NCBI RefSeq assembly: GCF_020991365.1 | Contig: NZ_JAJLRA010000004.1 | Span: forward strand, 186,001-250,000 | Reading direction: 5' to 3' | Origin: Streptacidiphilus sp. ASG 303 | Lineage (GTDB): Bacteria > Actinomycetota > Actinomycetes > Streptomycetales > Streptomycetaceae | DNA length: 64,000 bases | Shown here: positions 9,343 to 18,067 of the stretch, piece by piece | Position numbering within the stretch: the stretch's first letter is position 1 | Layout: every line of letters begins with the position of its first letter | Program-made: the position numbers and the translations under genes | The notes under the pieces: model-generated | Seen by the model: the letters and a program-made list of their open reading frames with translations, nothing else | Databases searched by the model: none | What the model was told of the DNA's origin: nothing

Positions 9343-9610
9343 TGGGGATAACCTGGGATTCCCTGTGGACAACTCGCGCGGTGTCCCCCGTCCGGAGCGT
9401 TTCTCCACAGGTCGTGCCGGGCGGGGCGGGGCCCCCGGGCGCTGCGGCCGGGCGTGTCGCAGAAAGGTGCAAAGCACCTCATGGGCGAAGGATCGATCGC
9501 CCGATCGTGTGAAGTGCCGGCGCTGCCGTGGCGGGATTCCGACATGTCCGACTGGGGGCCGAACGGCCGTAAGCGACGCTTTGTCGATTCGTCCCCAGGG
9601 CTGTGGATAA
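9343..9610. promoter_or_regulatory. Cluster of DnaA boxes between serS and pheA
   Basis: Two exact 9-mer DnaA boxes lie here: TGTGGACAA at 9364-9372 (TTGTCCACA on the other strand, the Streptomyces-preferred form) and TGTGGATAA at 9602-9610 (TTATCCACA). Near-matches with one mismatch are TGGGGATAA at 9343-9351, exactly 21 bp (two helical turns) from the first box, and TTCTCCACA at 9401-9409. A weaker 7/9 match is at 9673-9681. No dnaA or dnaN gene is next to it, so this is not oriC. The 697-bp region 9184-9879 has no convincing gene. Confidence 0.75.
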
Positions 9611-9694
9611 CTCTCGGCCTGTGGAATCCCGTCCTTGTGCCGGGACGGAGCCGAAAGAGCGGTCCCCCGCGCGGTGGAAAAGTCGACTGATTGA

Positions 9695-9716
9695 CACCGA
9701 TCGATCCCGATCGGTG
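9695..9716. promoter_or_regulatory. 8-bp inverted repeat with overlapping TTGACA
   Basis: CACCGATC (9695-9702) and GATCGGTG (9709-9716) are perfect complements around a 6-base spacer. The hexamer TTGACA at 9691-9696 overlaps the left arm. It may be an operator or part of a plus-strand promoter, but no plus-strand gene follows. Weak evidence. Confidence 0.4.
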
Positions 9717-9879
9717 CCGGTCTGCGGCGATCCGCAACGGTCCTCGGTGTTCAGGAGGACTCGTCCCGGGGCGTCCGGGGACGCCTCCCCACCCCTCCGT
9801 CGGGCCCCGGGCGCGTCCGCCGGGAGCCCGCTCCGGGCCCCCGGCGGACGCGCCCGCCGCCCGCCCGGGATCCCCGCGG

Positions 9880-10812
9880 CTACCGCTCGCCGCGCCCGTC
9901 CAGGCACCGCGCCAGCCAGTCCGCGGCGTCCGCGAAGTCCTCGTCCGAGGTGCCGGGCCGCACCGTCGGCCGCACCTCGTCCGCCCGCGGGTACGAGCCC
10001 AGGAAGCGCACCCGGGGGCAGATCCGGTGCAGCCCCATGAGCGCCTCGCCCACCCGCCGGTCCGTGACGTGGCCCTCGAAGTCCAGGGAGAAGCAGTACT
10101 TCCCCATGCCCTCGCCGGTCGGCCGCGACTCGATCCGCATCAGGTTCACCCCGCGCGCCGCGAACTCCTGCAGCAGCTCCAGCAGCGCACCCGGGTGGTC
10201 GTCGCCCAGCCACACCACCGCCGAGGTCTTGTCCGCCCCCGTCGGCGAGGACGTCCGCCCCGGCCGTCCCACCAGCACGAACCGGGTCGTCGCCGACCGC
10301 CCGCCGTGGATGTCGGTGGCCAGCGGCTCCAGCCCGTACAGCCGCGCCGCGAACTCGCCCGCGAACGCCCCGTCGAACCGGCCCTCCTGCACCTGCCGCG
10401 CCCCGTCCGCGTTGGACGCCGCCGACTCCCAGTGCGCGTCCGGCAGTTCGGCCTCCAGCCACCGCCGCACCTGCGGCTGCGCCACCGGGTGGCCGGTCAC
10501 CGTCTTCACGTCCGCCAGCCGCGTGCCGGGCCGCACCAGCAGCGCGAAGGCGATCGGCATCAGCACCTCGCGGTAGATCATCAGCGGGGCGCCGGTGGCC
10601 AGCTCGTCCACCGTGGCGGTCACCCCGCCCTCGACCGAGTTCTCGATCGCGACCAGCGCGCCGGCGGCCTGTCCGCGCCGCACCGCGTCGAGCACGGCCG
10701 GCACCGAGACCATCGGCACCAGCTCGCGGGTCGCCGCCTCGGGGAGCGAGCGCAGCGCGGCCTCGGTGAAGGTGCCCTCGGGCCCCAGGTAGGTGTAGCG
10801 AGTGGCCGACAT
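9880..10812 (-). CDS. pheA: Prephenate dehydratase
   Basis: Converts prephenate to phenylpyruvate in phenylalanine synthesis. It has 310 residues. The N-terminal dehydratase domain starts YTYLGPEGTFTEAAL and contains the catalytic TR-F motif in GGRSATTRFVLVG near residue 175. A C-terminal ACT domain (DDHPGALLELLQEFAARGVNLMRIESRP) gives feedback control by phenylalanine. The ATG at 10812 (MSATRYTYLGPEG) is preferred over an upstream in-frame start because the conserved domain begins there. No chorismate mutase domain is fused. Confidence 0.96.
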   Translation of the reverse strand: MSATRYTYLGPEGTFTEAALRSLPEAATRELVPMVSVPAVLDAVRRGQAAGALVAIENSVEGGVTATVDELATGAPLMIYREVLMPIAFALLVRPGTRLADVKTVTGHPVAQPQVRRWLEAELPDAHWESAASNADGARQVQEGRFDGAFAGEFAARLYGLEPLATDIHGGRSATTRFVLVGRPGRTSSPTGADKTSAVVWLGDDHPGALLELLQEFAARGVNLMRIESRPTGEGMGKYCFSLDFEGHVTDRRVGEALMGLHRICPRVRFLGSYPRADEVRPTVRPGTSDEDFADAADWLARCLDGRGER

Positions 10813-10978
10813 TCCGCCTCCGTGCGCCGTGCTTCCCGGGTGCCCGCCCGTGGGAGCCCGGGCTGCCACGATAACCAGTCCGGCCGCCCGGCCGCGGACC
10901 GTTCCGGCCCCTGGGACCGGGCCGCGCCGCCCCGGGACCGGCCCCCGGCCCGCCCCCGGGGGCCGCGCCGGTCCGGCC

Positions 10979-12319
10979 TCAGGGCTCCAGCAGCGCCTGC
11001 CCCACGTACCCGCCCGGCGCCGCCCCGCCCGGCACCGCGTACAGCCCGCTCGCCTCGTGCCGCAGGAACCGGGAGAGGCTGTCGGCCCGCGCCAGCTTCC
11101 GCTGCACCGGCACGAACCCGGTCAGCGGGTCGGACTGGAAGGCGACGAAGAGCAGTCCGGCGTCCGGGGAGCCGTCCGGCAGGAAGCCGTCGTGGTACGA
11201 GAACCCGCGGCGCAGCATCGCCGCCCCGCCGTTGGCCGACGGCGCCGCCACCCGGACGTGGGCGTCCGCCGGGACCGCCAGGGTGCCGTCCGGGTTCTGC
11301 CGCCCGAGGTCGACAGGTGTGGTCTCCGTGCCGCCGGAGAGCGGGGCGCCGTCGGACTTCCGCCGCCCGACCACCCGCTCCTGGCGGTCCACGGGGAGGT
11401 TCTCCCAGTTGTCCAGCAGCATCCGGATCCGGCGGAACACCGCGTAGGTGCCGCCCGCCATCCAGGCCGGACCGCCGCCCCGCCGCGGCACGAAGACCTT
11501 CTCCTCGAAGCCGGGGTCCGACGGCCTCGGGTTGTTGGTGCCGTCCACCTGGCCCATGAGGTTGCGGGTGGTCATCGGCCGGGCCGTGGCGCCCGGGGAG
11601 CGGCTGAAGCCGGACATCTGCCAGCGGACCCGGGCCGTGCCCGCCGCCTGCTGCTGGAGCATGCGCAGTGCGTGGAAGGCGACCAGGGCGTCGTCGGCGC
11701 CGATCTGCACCCACAGGTCGCCGCCGCCCCGGGACCGGTCGAGGGCGTCGCCGGGGAAGGGCGGCAGCGGGTCCAGCGCGGCCGGGCGGGCCCGGGCCAG
11801 TCCGACGCGGTCGAAGAAGGAGGCGCCGAAGCCGAAGGTCACCGTGAGCGCGCACGGGCCCGCGTCCAGGGCGACCTGGTTCTCGTGCTCCGCCGCCGGC
11901 CGGCCCTCCGCCATCCGCGCCGCCGACTCCGACCAGCGCCGCATCAGCGCCGCCGCCTGCGTCCGGCCCGCCCCGTCGGCGAGGTCGAAGGCGGCCAGGT
12001 GCACCCGTGCCTGCTGGACCTGCAGGATGCCCGCCTGGTGGACGCCGTGGAACGGCACCCGGGCCGCACCCGGCGCTGCGGCGGCGCCGGGGCCGGCGCC
12101 GGCCGGGCCCTCCTCCGCCGCCGCGCGGCCGAGGACCCCGCCGGCCGCCCCCACCGCCAGCCCGGCGGCCCCGGCCGCGCCGAGCAGCCGGCGCCGGCCG
12201 AGCGTGCGGGCCCGGCCGGCACCGGCCCCGGCGGCCCCGTCGGCCCTGGCGGTTCCGGGCCGGTCCGCCGCCGTGCCCGGACCGGGCCGGTCCGTCCCCG
12301 CGTCCTGCCGCCCGCTCAC
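10979..12319 (-). CDS. Tat-exported Dyp-type haem peroxidase (EfeB-like)
   Basis: A 446-residue Dyp-type peroxidase. The N-terminus carries a twin-arginine signal (GRRRLLGAAGAAGLAVG, about residues 41-58), so the folded haem protein is exported. The family motif GxxDG is present as GQVDGTNNP near residue 250, with its distal Asp, and the proximal haem His is expected in the C-terminal half. EfeB-like members act with EfeU/EfeO in iron uptake, but no efeU or efeO is in the window. It lies downstream of the copper genes on the same strand, 121 bp from CopC-CopD. Confidence 0.9.
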   Translation of the reverse strand: MSGRQDAGTDRPGPGTAADRPGTARADGAAGAGAGRARTLGRRRLLGAAGAAGLAVGAAGGVLGRAAAEEGPAGAGPGAAAAPGAARVPFHGVHQAGILQVQQARVHLAAFDLADGAGRTQAAALMRRWSESAARMAEGRPAAEHENQVALDAGPCALTVTFGFGASFFDRVGLARARPAALDPLPPFPGDALDRSRGGGDLWVQIGADDALVAFHALRMLQQQAAGTARVRWQMSGFSRSPGATARPMTTRNLMGQVDGTNNPRPSDPGFEEKVFVPRRGGGPAWMAGGTYAVFRRIRMLLDNWENLPVDRQERVVGRRKSDGAPLSGGTETTPVDLGRQNPDGTLAVPADAHVRVAAPSANGGAAMLRRGFSYHDGFLPDGSPDAGLLFVAFQSDPLTGFVPVQRKLARADSLSRFLRHEASGLYAVPGGAAPGGYVGQALLEP

Positions 12320-12440
12320 CGCGCCGCACCCCCGCCGGACGCCTCCGTGCCCGCCGCCACCGCCACTGCTCCCACCACTGCTTCCGTTCCTGTTCCCGTT
12401 CCCGCGGCGTCCGCTCCCCGCGCCCGCGCCCCGGTCCGCC

Positions 12441-14534
12441 TCATCCGACGTGCACCTGCGCGGTCTCCTCGACCTCGTCGATGTCCGAGGACCGCACCGT
12501 CAGCGTGAGCCTCCAGTCGCCCGCCACCGGCAGCTGCACCTGCGCCGTCCAGTGGCCCGCGTCGACCTTCTCCAGCACCGGCCGGAGCGGCCCGAGGTTC
12601 CTCGCGGGCAGGGTGAGGGCGGCCCGGACCTCCGGCACGTCCACCGGGCGACCGGCGGGGTCCGAGAGCGTCACGTGCACCGCGTTGCCCCCGGTGCGCC
12701 CCGGGTCCAGGGTGACGGCGGCGGTGCCCTTCGCCCCGGGGCCGTCGCCGCCGGTGTCGTACGGGACGGTGAGGCTCACCGGCCGCGCGGCGGCCGGGGC
12801 GGCCGCGGCGGCGGTGCGGCCGGGCGGGGAGTTCGTGAGCAGCGTGGTGACGGCCAGGACGGCGGCCGCGACCGCGACCTCCGCCAGGACCGACCGGCGC
12901 AGCCCGGAGCGGCCGCCCCCGGCCGCCCGCTCCCGGGCCAGCGACTCCGACCTGGTCCGGCGTTCGGCCGCCGCCGCGCGGGCGGCGCGCTGCCGGTCCA
13001 GCTGCGCCCGCCGCACGGGGTCCGGGACGTCCTCGCCGCCGGCCGGCTCTGCGGCGTCCCGCCGTCCGGCGGCTCCGGCGGGTACCGCCGCCTCCCCGGC
13101 CCCGGCGGCGTCCGCCGCCCCGGGCGCCGCCGTGCGCAGCCGCGCCGTCCAGGCCCGCGAGGACCAGGCGGCGCCCAGCAGCACCGCCACCAGGCCGATC
13201 TTGACCAGCAGCAGCCGCCCGTAGTCCGTCGAGGTGAAGGCGCCCCAGGTGCCCAGGCCGCGCCACGACTGGTACACGCCGGTGGCGACGAGCACCGCGA
13301 CGCAGACGAACGCGGTCCGGGAGAACGCCTCCGCCGCGGCCGGTCCGGCGCCGCCCCGCTCCCGGGGGATCCGCAGGCCCGTCAGGAGGGCGGCGAGACC
13401 GCCCAGCCACACGGCCATGGCCAGCAGGTGCAGCACGTCCAGCGGCAGCGCCAGGCCCGCCTGCAGGCCGACCGAGGCGTGGTCGGCGGCGGCCCAGGTG
13501 GCGGCGAGGGCGGCGGCGAGCAGCAGTCCGGCGCCGGCCAGGCCGATCCGGGCCTCGCGCTCGGGCCGTGCGGCGGCCCGCTCCTCCAGCCGCCGCAGCT
13601 CGGCGGCCTCGGGGTCGTCCGGCTCCCCGGCGTCCCCGGCGTCCTCGTCGTCCCCGGTGTCCCCGGCGTCCGGCCTCCTGCCGGACGCCGCCGCGGGCTC
13701 CTGCCCCAGCTGCCCCACCAGCAGTGACAGGAAGACGCCGGCCGCCGCGAGCAGCAGCAGCCGCGCCGCGAGCGCGGTCCCGAGCCGCTCGTCCAGGGTG
13801 GCCCGCACCAGGGAGAGGTCGAGGGCGTCGCCGAGCCCGCTGCCCCGCTCGTACGGGCCCCGCAGCAGCAGCACCGCCACGGTGGAGACCAGCAGGCCGC
13901 CCCAGCCGGCCATCAGCAGCCGCTGCACCTGCCGGGTGGCCGCCCCCCGCGGCCAGCACAGCAGCACGAACGCGGCCGCACCCACCAGCAGGGCGAACGC
14001 GCCGAACGCCGCCGCGCGGGCGGTGCCGTAGAGGACGCCGACCGCGGTGCTCCCGCCGTCGCGGCGGGCGACCTCGGAGGGCACCGCGCTCTGCGTCCGC
14101 TTCCCCACGGAGAAGGTGAAGGCGCCGGAGACCGGGTGGGAGTCGTCCGAGACCGCCCGCCAGGAGACCGTGTAGGTGCCCTGCGGCAGGCCGCTCCCCA
14201 GGCCGACGGCGGCGGTGGCGGTCCGGCCGCCGTCGTGCGCCGCCGGACCCCGGTCGACCCGCCGCCCGGACGGGTCGAAGACCTGCACCGCGTCGGCGGC
14301 GAGGGTGACGCCCTCGCTGAACGTGAGCACGACCCGGGAGGGAGCGGTGGCGACCACCGCGTCCTGCGGGGGGTCGGTGGAGACCAGCGCGGCGTGCGCG
14401 GACGCGGGGCCCGCACCGCCGAGCAGCAGGGCGAGCACCGTGCCCAGCACGGTCAGCAGGGCGGCGGCCCGGTGCCGTCCGCGCCGCGGCGGCCCGGCGG
14501 CGGGGTGCGCCCGGTGGTCCTGGGGGGAGTTCAT
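12441..14534 (-). CDS. CopC-CopD fusion, copper resistance/import protein
   Basis: A 697-residue protein with a signal peptide ending ASA-HAALVST, so the mature N-terminus is the His used by CopC to bind Cu(II). The second CopC ligand region is DDSHPVSGAF. The CopC domain covers about residues 48-140. Eight or so membrane segments of CopD follow (about 155-440), and a C-terminal extracytoplasmic domain (about 560-697) ends in a beta-rich VRSSDIDEVEETAQVHVG stretch. A long acidic/Arg linker interrupts the CopD region. It starts 16 bp after the PCu(A)C gene. Confidence 0.9.
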   Translation of the reverse strand: MNSPQDHRAHPAAGPPRRGRHRAAALLTVLGTVLALLLGGAGPASAHAALVSTDPPQDAVVATAPSRVVLTFSEGVTLAADAVQVFDPSGRRVDRGPAAHDGGRTATAAVGLGSGLPQGTYTVSWRAVSDDSHPVSGAFTFSVGKRTQSAVPSEVARRDGGSTAVGVLYGTARAAAFGAFALLVGAAAFVLLCWPRGAATRQVQRLLMAGWGGLLVSTVAVLLLRGPYERGSGLGDALDLSLVRATLDERLGTALAARLLLLAAAGVFLSLLVGQLGQEPAAASGRRPDAGDTGDDEDAGDAGEPDDPEAAELRRLEERAAARPEREARIGLAGAGLLLAAALAATWAAADHASVGLQAGLALPLDVLHLLAMAVWLGGLAALLTGLRIPRERGGAGPAAAEAFSRTAFVCVAVLVATGVYQSWRGLGTWGAFTSTDYGRLLLVKIGLVAVLLGAAWSSRAWTARLRTAAPGAADAAGAGEAAVPAGAAGRRDAAEPAGGEDVPDPVRRAQLDRQRAARAAAAERRTRSESLARERAAGGGRSGLRRSVLAEVAVAAAVLAVTTLLTNSPPGRTAAAAAPAAARPVSLTVPYDTGGDGPGAKGTAAVTLDPGRTGGNAVHVTLSDPAGRPVDVPEVRAALTLPARNLGPLRPVLEKVDAGHWTAQVQLPVAGDWRLTLTVRSSDIDEVEETAQVHVG

Positions 14535-14550
14535 CGGTCCGGTCCTCCGG

Positions 14551-15063
14551 TCAGCCGCCCGCGCCGGCTGCGGCGCCGGGCGGCCGGTACGTGAGGGGTT
14601 CGACGGGCACCTGCACCGACACGGTCCCGGTGCGGGCGAAAATGAGGTCGAGTTCCACGCGGTCGCCGAGCGCGGGGCGGCGGTCGAGACCGGTGATCAT
14701 CAGGTGGTCGCCGCCGCGGGAGAGCGCGGCGGTGCCGTGCGCGGGCACGTCCAGGCCGTCCAGCGGCAGCATCGAGCCGGCCGTCGACCGGTGCATCGTG
14801 ACCGAGCGGGCGGCCGGGCTGGTGACGCCGAGCAGCCGGTCGGCGGTGCCGCCGGCGTTGTGCAGGACGAGGTAGCCGGCGGCCACCGACGGGGAGGGCG
14901 GCAGCGGGATGTAGGCGCCCGTGACGCTGATCCGGGCCGGGCCGCCGTCCATCCGGGCCGCCGCCCGCCCGCCGCCGTCCGCCGGCCCGCAGCCCGCGAG
15001 GACCGCCGCGGCCGCGGCCAGGGCGGCGGCCGCCGGTACGGCGCGGCGCGGACGCCGGGTCAC
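14551..15063 (-). CDS. PCu(A)C copper chaperone lipoprotein
   Basis: A 170-residue lipoprotein with lipobox VLAGC near residue 25. The copper site follows the family pattern with His and Met ligands in TMHRSTAGSM and GGDHLMI. PCu(A)C proteins pass Cu(I) outside the membrane to cytochrome oxidase, often with Sco1. The GTG start overlaps the Sco1 stop by 4 bp (GTGA), which ties the two together physically. Confidence 0.93.
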   Translation of the reverse strand: MTRRPRRAVPAAAALAAAAAVLAGCGPADGGGRAAARMDGGPARISVTGAYIPLPPSPSVAAGYLVLHNAGGTADRLLGVTSPAARSVTMHRSTAGSMLPLDGLDVPAHGTAALSRGGDHLMITGLDRRPALGDRVELDLIFARTGTVSVQVPVEPLTYRPPGAAAGAGG

Positions 15064-15743
15064 GGCGTGACCCCCTTGGCGAGCAGCGGCAGGTCGTGGG
15101 CGAAGACGTCCACCGAGCTCTGGCTGAGGTAGAGGACGTGCGCCTTGTCGTCCGAGGGCAGGAAGGCGAGCACCTGGGCGCCGTGGCTGGAGGTGACGCT
15201 GCCGTCCTTGTTGACGACCGGGTCCTCGACCAGGATGCCGAGCGTCCTGGCGGCTGCCTTCACCTTCCCCAGGTCGCCGGTGAGGCCGACGAACCGGGTG
15301 TCGAAGGAGTCCAGCCAGGTGCGGAGCGTCTTCGGGGTGTCCCGCTGGGGGTCGGTGGAGACGAAGACGACCTCCACCCTGTCCCGCTGGGCGGGGGGCA
15401 GCTTCTTCATGGCGACGGCGATGTCGCCCATGGTGGTGGGGCAGACGTCGGGGCAGCTGGTGTAGCCGAAGAAGAGCAGCACCGGCTTGCCGGCGGTCCG
15501 CTCGCGCAGGGGGAAGGGCTTGCCGGAGGTGTCGTCGAGGACGAGGTCCGGCTTGGTGAAGGGCCTGCTGAGGGCGGTGCCGAGGTAGGGGGAGCCGTTC
15601 GGCTCCCGGGAGGCGGTGACCTCCTGCGCCGTGCTGCCGGAGGAGGGGCCGCCGCAGGCGCCGAGGGCGAGGGCGGCGGTGAGGGCGAGGACGGCCGCGG
15701 CGGCGGGGCGCCGGCTCCGGCCCTGCCGGGGGGTGCGGTTCAT
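15060..15743 (-). CDS. SCO1/SenC copper chaperone lipoprotein
   Basis: A 227-residue lipoprotein (lipobox LGACG near residue 30) with a thioredoxin-like fold. The copper site CxxxC is in SCPDVCP and the distal His is in SSHGAQ. It delivers copper or reduces cysteines for the CuA centre of cytochrome c oxidase. It is translationally coupled to the PCu(A)C gene. A pentanucleotide tandem array lies 17 bp before its start. Confidence 0.95.
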   Translation of the reverse strand: MNRTPRQGRSRRPAAAAVLALTAALALGACGGPSSGSTAQEVTASREPNGSPYLGTALSRPFTKPDLVLDDTSGKPFPLRERTAGKPVLLFFGYTSCPDVCPTTMGDIAVAMKKLPPAQRDRVEVVFVSTDPQRDTPKTLRTWLDSFDTRFVGLTGDLGKVKAAARTLGILVEDPVVNKDGSVTSSHGAQVLAFLPSDDKAHVLYLSQSSVDVFAHDLPLLAKGVTP

Positions 15744-15760
15744 GCGTGGGGTCCGATCAT

Positions 15761-15796
15761 CGGTGCGGTGCGGTGCGGTGCGGTGCGGTGCGGTGC
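15761..15796. repeat. Seven CGGTG pentamers upstream of the Sco1 gene
   Basis: CGGTG is repeated seven times in succession, then C. The array begins 17 bp before the Sco1 start codon, within the leader or promoter. Short repeats of this kind gain and lose units by slippage and could alter promoter spacing. Confidence 0.95.
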
Positions 15797-15903
15797 CCGG
15801 GGCCTCGCGGCCCCGGGCCGTGCACGGGGGGTGGGGGCGGTACGGGTGGGACGGTGCGGGCGGGGCGGACGCGCCGGGCGGCCGCCCGCCCGCACCGCCG
15901 CCG

Positions 15904-16659
15904 TCAGGAGGCGGAGCCGGACCGGCGGCGCAGGCCGAGGACGCCGAGTCCGGCGCCGACCACGCCGACCACGATCCCCGCCACGCCCAGGGCGCGGGCG
16001 GTGGAGTCGTCGCCGGAGGCCGCCGGGGCCGCCTCGACCCCGTCCGCGTGGTCGCCGCCGGCCGCGCCCGCCGCCGGGGCCGCGCCGTGGTGGTCGCCGC
16101 CGACCGCGGCGGCCTTGGTGAGGGCCAGCGTCGGCGCCGGGTGCTCGGGCTCGGGCTTGCCCTCCTCCGCCACGTCGATCCAGCGGACGACCTGGCCGTC
16201 GGCGTAGGTCTGCAGGGCCTTGAAGACCATCGACGCGGTGTCGGCCGGCAGCGGGCCGAGCGACACGTCGAACTCCTGGAACTGCCCCGGGCCGATCCTC
16301 GCGCCCTTGTCGGCGGTCCAGGTGATCTTCGTGACGGCCTCGGTGATCTGGCCGTCGTCCGAGGTCAGCGGCTTGTCCAGCGTGCTCTTCTCCACGGCCG
16401 CGGTCCAGCCGGGCAGCGGCCGGACGGACACGGACGCCACCGGGTGGTCCTTCGGCAGGTCGACCTCGACCCTGGTGGTCGAGGAGTCGTCCCGCTCGTT
16501 GGGCACCCGGAAGGCGACCTTGGTGTAGCTGCCCTGCACGGCCTCGTCCGGGTTCACGCTCACGTGCGCGGAGGCCGCGCCGGCCGCGGCCAGCACGGCG
16601 GTGGCTGCGGCCGCGACGACGGTCGCGGAGCGGCGGGCGAGGGCGGTCCTGCGGTTCAT
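15904..16659 (-). CDS. YcnI-family copper-binding membrane-anchored protein
   Basis: A 251-residue DUF1775/YcnI protein. The signal peptide ends GAASA-HVSVNPDEA, leaving an N-terminal His that binds Cu(II) in this family. The body runs to about residue 170; a His/Asp/Ala-rich linker (GGDHHGAAPAAG, GGDHADG) follows, and a C-terminal membrane helix with RRRSG tail anchors it outside the cell. The ATG at 16659 is chosen because the signal peptide begins there. It stands in the copper block with Sco1, PCu(A)C and CopC-CopD. Confidence 0.92.
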   Translation of the reverse strand: MNRRTALARRSATVVAAAATAVLAAAGAASAHVSVNPDEAVQGSYTKVAFRVPNERDDSSTTRVEVDLPKDHPVASVSVRPLPGWTAAVEKSTLDKPLTSDDGQITEAVTKITWTADKGARIGPGQFQEFDVSLGPLPADTASMVFKALQTYADGQVVRWIDVAEEGKPEPEHPAPTLALTKAAAVGGDHHGAAPAAGAAGGDHADGVEAAPAASGDDSTARALGVAGIVVGVVGAGLGVLGLRRRSGSAS

Positions 16660-16818
16660 GTCGGATCTCCGTCCGGCGGATGGGCACGCGCGGGCCGCGA
16701 CGGGCGGCCCCGGGGGCGTGCCGGGAGTGGTCTGGTTCGGCATACGCACGGCGCGACCGACCGGACGGTTCCTCCCGCACCGGGACGCGCCGCAGCGCGG
16801 CGCCGCCCGGGGAGCCGG

Positions 16819-17682
16819 TCAGATCGCGTGCACCGCCGCCGGCGGGCCGCGCCGGACCACGGAGTGCCGCAGCGGAGCCGCCCCCGGCAGCCGCCATCCG
16901 CCCCGCTCCGGCCCGTACGGGCGCAGCGGACGGACCGGGGACGCCCCGGTCAGGCCGCGCAGCAGGGCCCCGGCCACCGCGAGGACGGCGCGCAGCGGCG
17001 CCGCGCACTCCCGTACCGCGTCCTGCACCGCGGAGCCCGCCAGCCGCACCAGCCGCCACAGCGCGGCCTCGCCGCGCCGCAGCCACCAGCCGGCCGCCAG
17101 CGCGGCCGCGAGGTGGCCGGCCAGCATCAGCGGGGAGAGGCCCAGGACCCCGGCGTGCCACCAGGGGACGGACGGCGCGGCGTACGCGGACGGGTCCAGG
17201 CCCGCCCGGGTCAGCAGCTGCTCCGGGGTCGTGCCCGGCGGGAGCAGCGGTGCGCCGTGCGCGAGGCCCTCGTGGCAGAGCAGCCGCTCCGCCACCGCGG
17301 CCGCCCCGGACCGGCCGCCCGTGCCGCCGCCCATGCCGGCCATGCCCGCGCGGGCGGCGGACCCGGCCATGCCCCGGGCCGAGTGGAAGAGCAGGTGGAG
17401 CGCCAGCTGCCCGGTGACCAGGCCGCCGGCTATCGCCGTCAGCGACCGCTCCCGGCCGCCGAGCAGGGCGGCCAGGACGCACACCGCGGCGAAGCCCGCC
17501 GCGAGCGTCCCCGCGGGCACCGGACCGCCGGAGGCGGCGGCGTGCCCGGCGGCGGCCGCCAGGGTGCAGACGGCCGCGAAGGGGACGGCCCGGAGCACGC
17601 GCAGGTCCCAGGCGGCGGCGGGCACCGGCTGCTGCGGTGCCGCGGCGGCCCGGTACGGGACGGCTGCGCGCTGGACGGACAT
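16819..17682 (-). CDS. Polytopic membrane protein of the copper block, unknown function
   Basis: A 287-residue protein with five or six hydrophobic segments. The middle is rich in Met and His (LHLLFHSARGMAG, MAGMGGG), as in proteins that handle copper, and it also has CHEGLAHG and two Trp/His pairs (WWHAG). It lies 159 bp upstream of ycnI on the same strand and is the first gene of the copper run. I do not recognise the family. A copper role is inferred from position and composition only. Confidence 0.7.
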   Translation of the reverse strand: MSVQRAAVPYRAAAAPQQPVPAAAWDLRVLRAVPFAAVCTLAAAAGHAAASGGPVPAGTLAAGFAAVCVLAALLGGRERSLTAIAGGLVTGQLALHLLFHSARGMAGSAARAGMAGMGGGTGGRSGAAAVAERLLCHEGLAHGAPLLPPGTTPEQLLTRAGLDPSAYAAPSVPWWHAGVLGLSPLMLAGHLAAALAAGWWLRRGEAALWRLVRLAGSAVQDAVRECAAPLRAVLAVAGALLRGLTGASPVRPLRPYGPERGGWRLPGAAPLRHSVVRRGPPAAVHAI

Positions 17683-17754
17683 GGTCCCGCCATCATCCCA
17701 CCGGCCGCCCCCCGGCCGGTCCGGGGGTGGTCCGGGGGTGGGGAACCCCACTCC

Positions 17755-17892
17755 GGGCCCCGCCCGCGGGACCCGCCGGGCCCCGCCCGCGGGACCCGCC
17801 GGGCCCCGCCCGCGGGACCCGCCGGGCCCCGCCCGCGGGACCCGCCGGGAGCCGCGTCCGGGGGCCGCCGGGAGCCGCGTCCGGGGGCCGCC
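17755..17892. repeat. 23-bp minisatellite, six units in two variants
   Basis: Four exact 23-bp units begin GGGCCCCGCCCGCGGGACCC (17755-17846). They run directly into two exact units of a variant of the same length beginning GGGAGCCGCGTCCGGGGGCC (17847-17892), and a third partial copy. It lies between the divergent copper-block gene and the anti-sigma-type ATPase gene, and covers the likely promoter zone of the former. Confidence 0.93.
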
Positions 17893-18067
17893 GGGAGCCG
17901 CGCCGTCCGCCCCGCCGCCTCCCCGGCCGCATACCCCCGCCCGTGCTCGCCCGCGCGCTGCTTCCTCCGAACGGGCGGTCCAGGCCGCCGGAGGAGATTG
18001 GCGGCACGGAGCGTCGGCAATACCTAGCTGTATGTGGACCCGCGGCCAGGGCCAGGAGGAACCCGTC

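Noticed and set aside
9343-9610. DnaA boxes as the chromosomal oriC
   Set aside because: No dnaA, dnaN or rpmH is near, and four boxes are far fewer than the roughly 19 known in Streptomyces oriC.
9184-9737. Open frames in the DnaA-box region
   Set aside because: They lack ribosome sites and codon bias, and conflict with the cluster of protein-binding sites.
17755-17892. CRISPR array
   Set aside because: The 23-bp units are directly joined with no spacers, and no cas genes are present.
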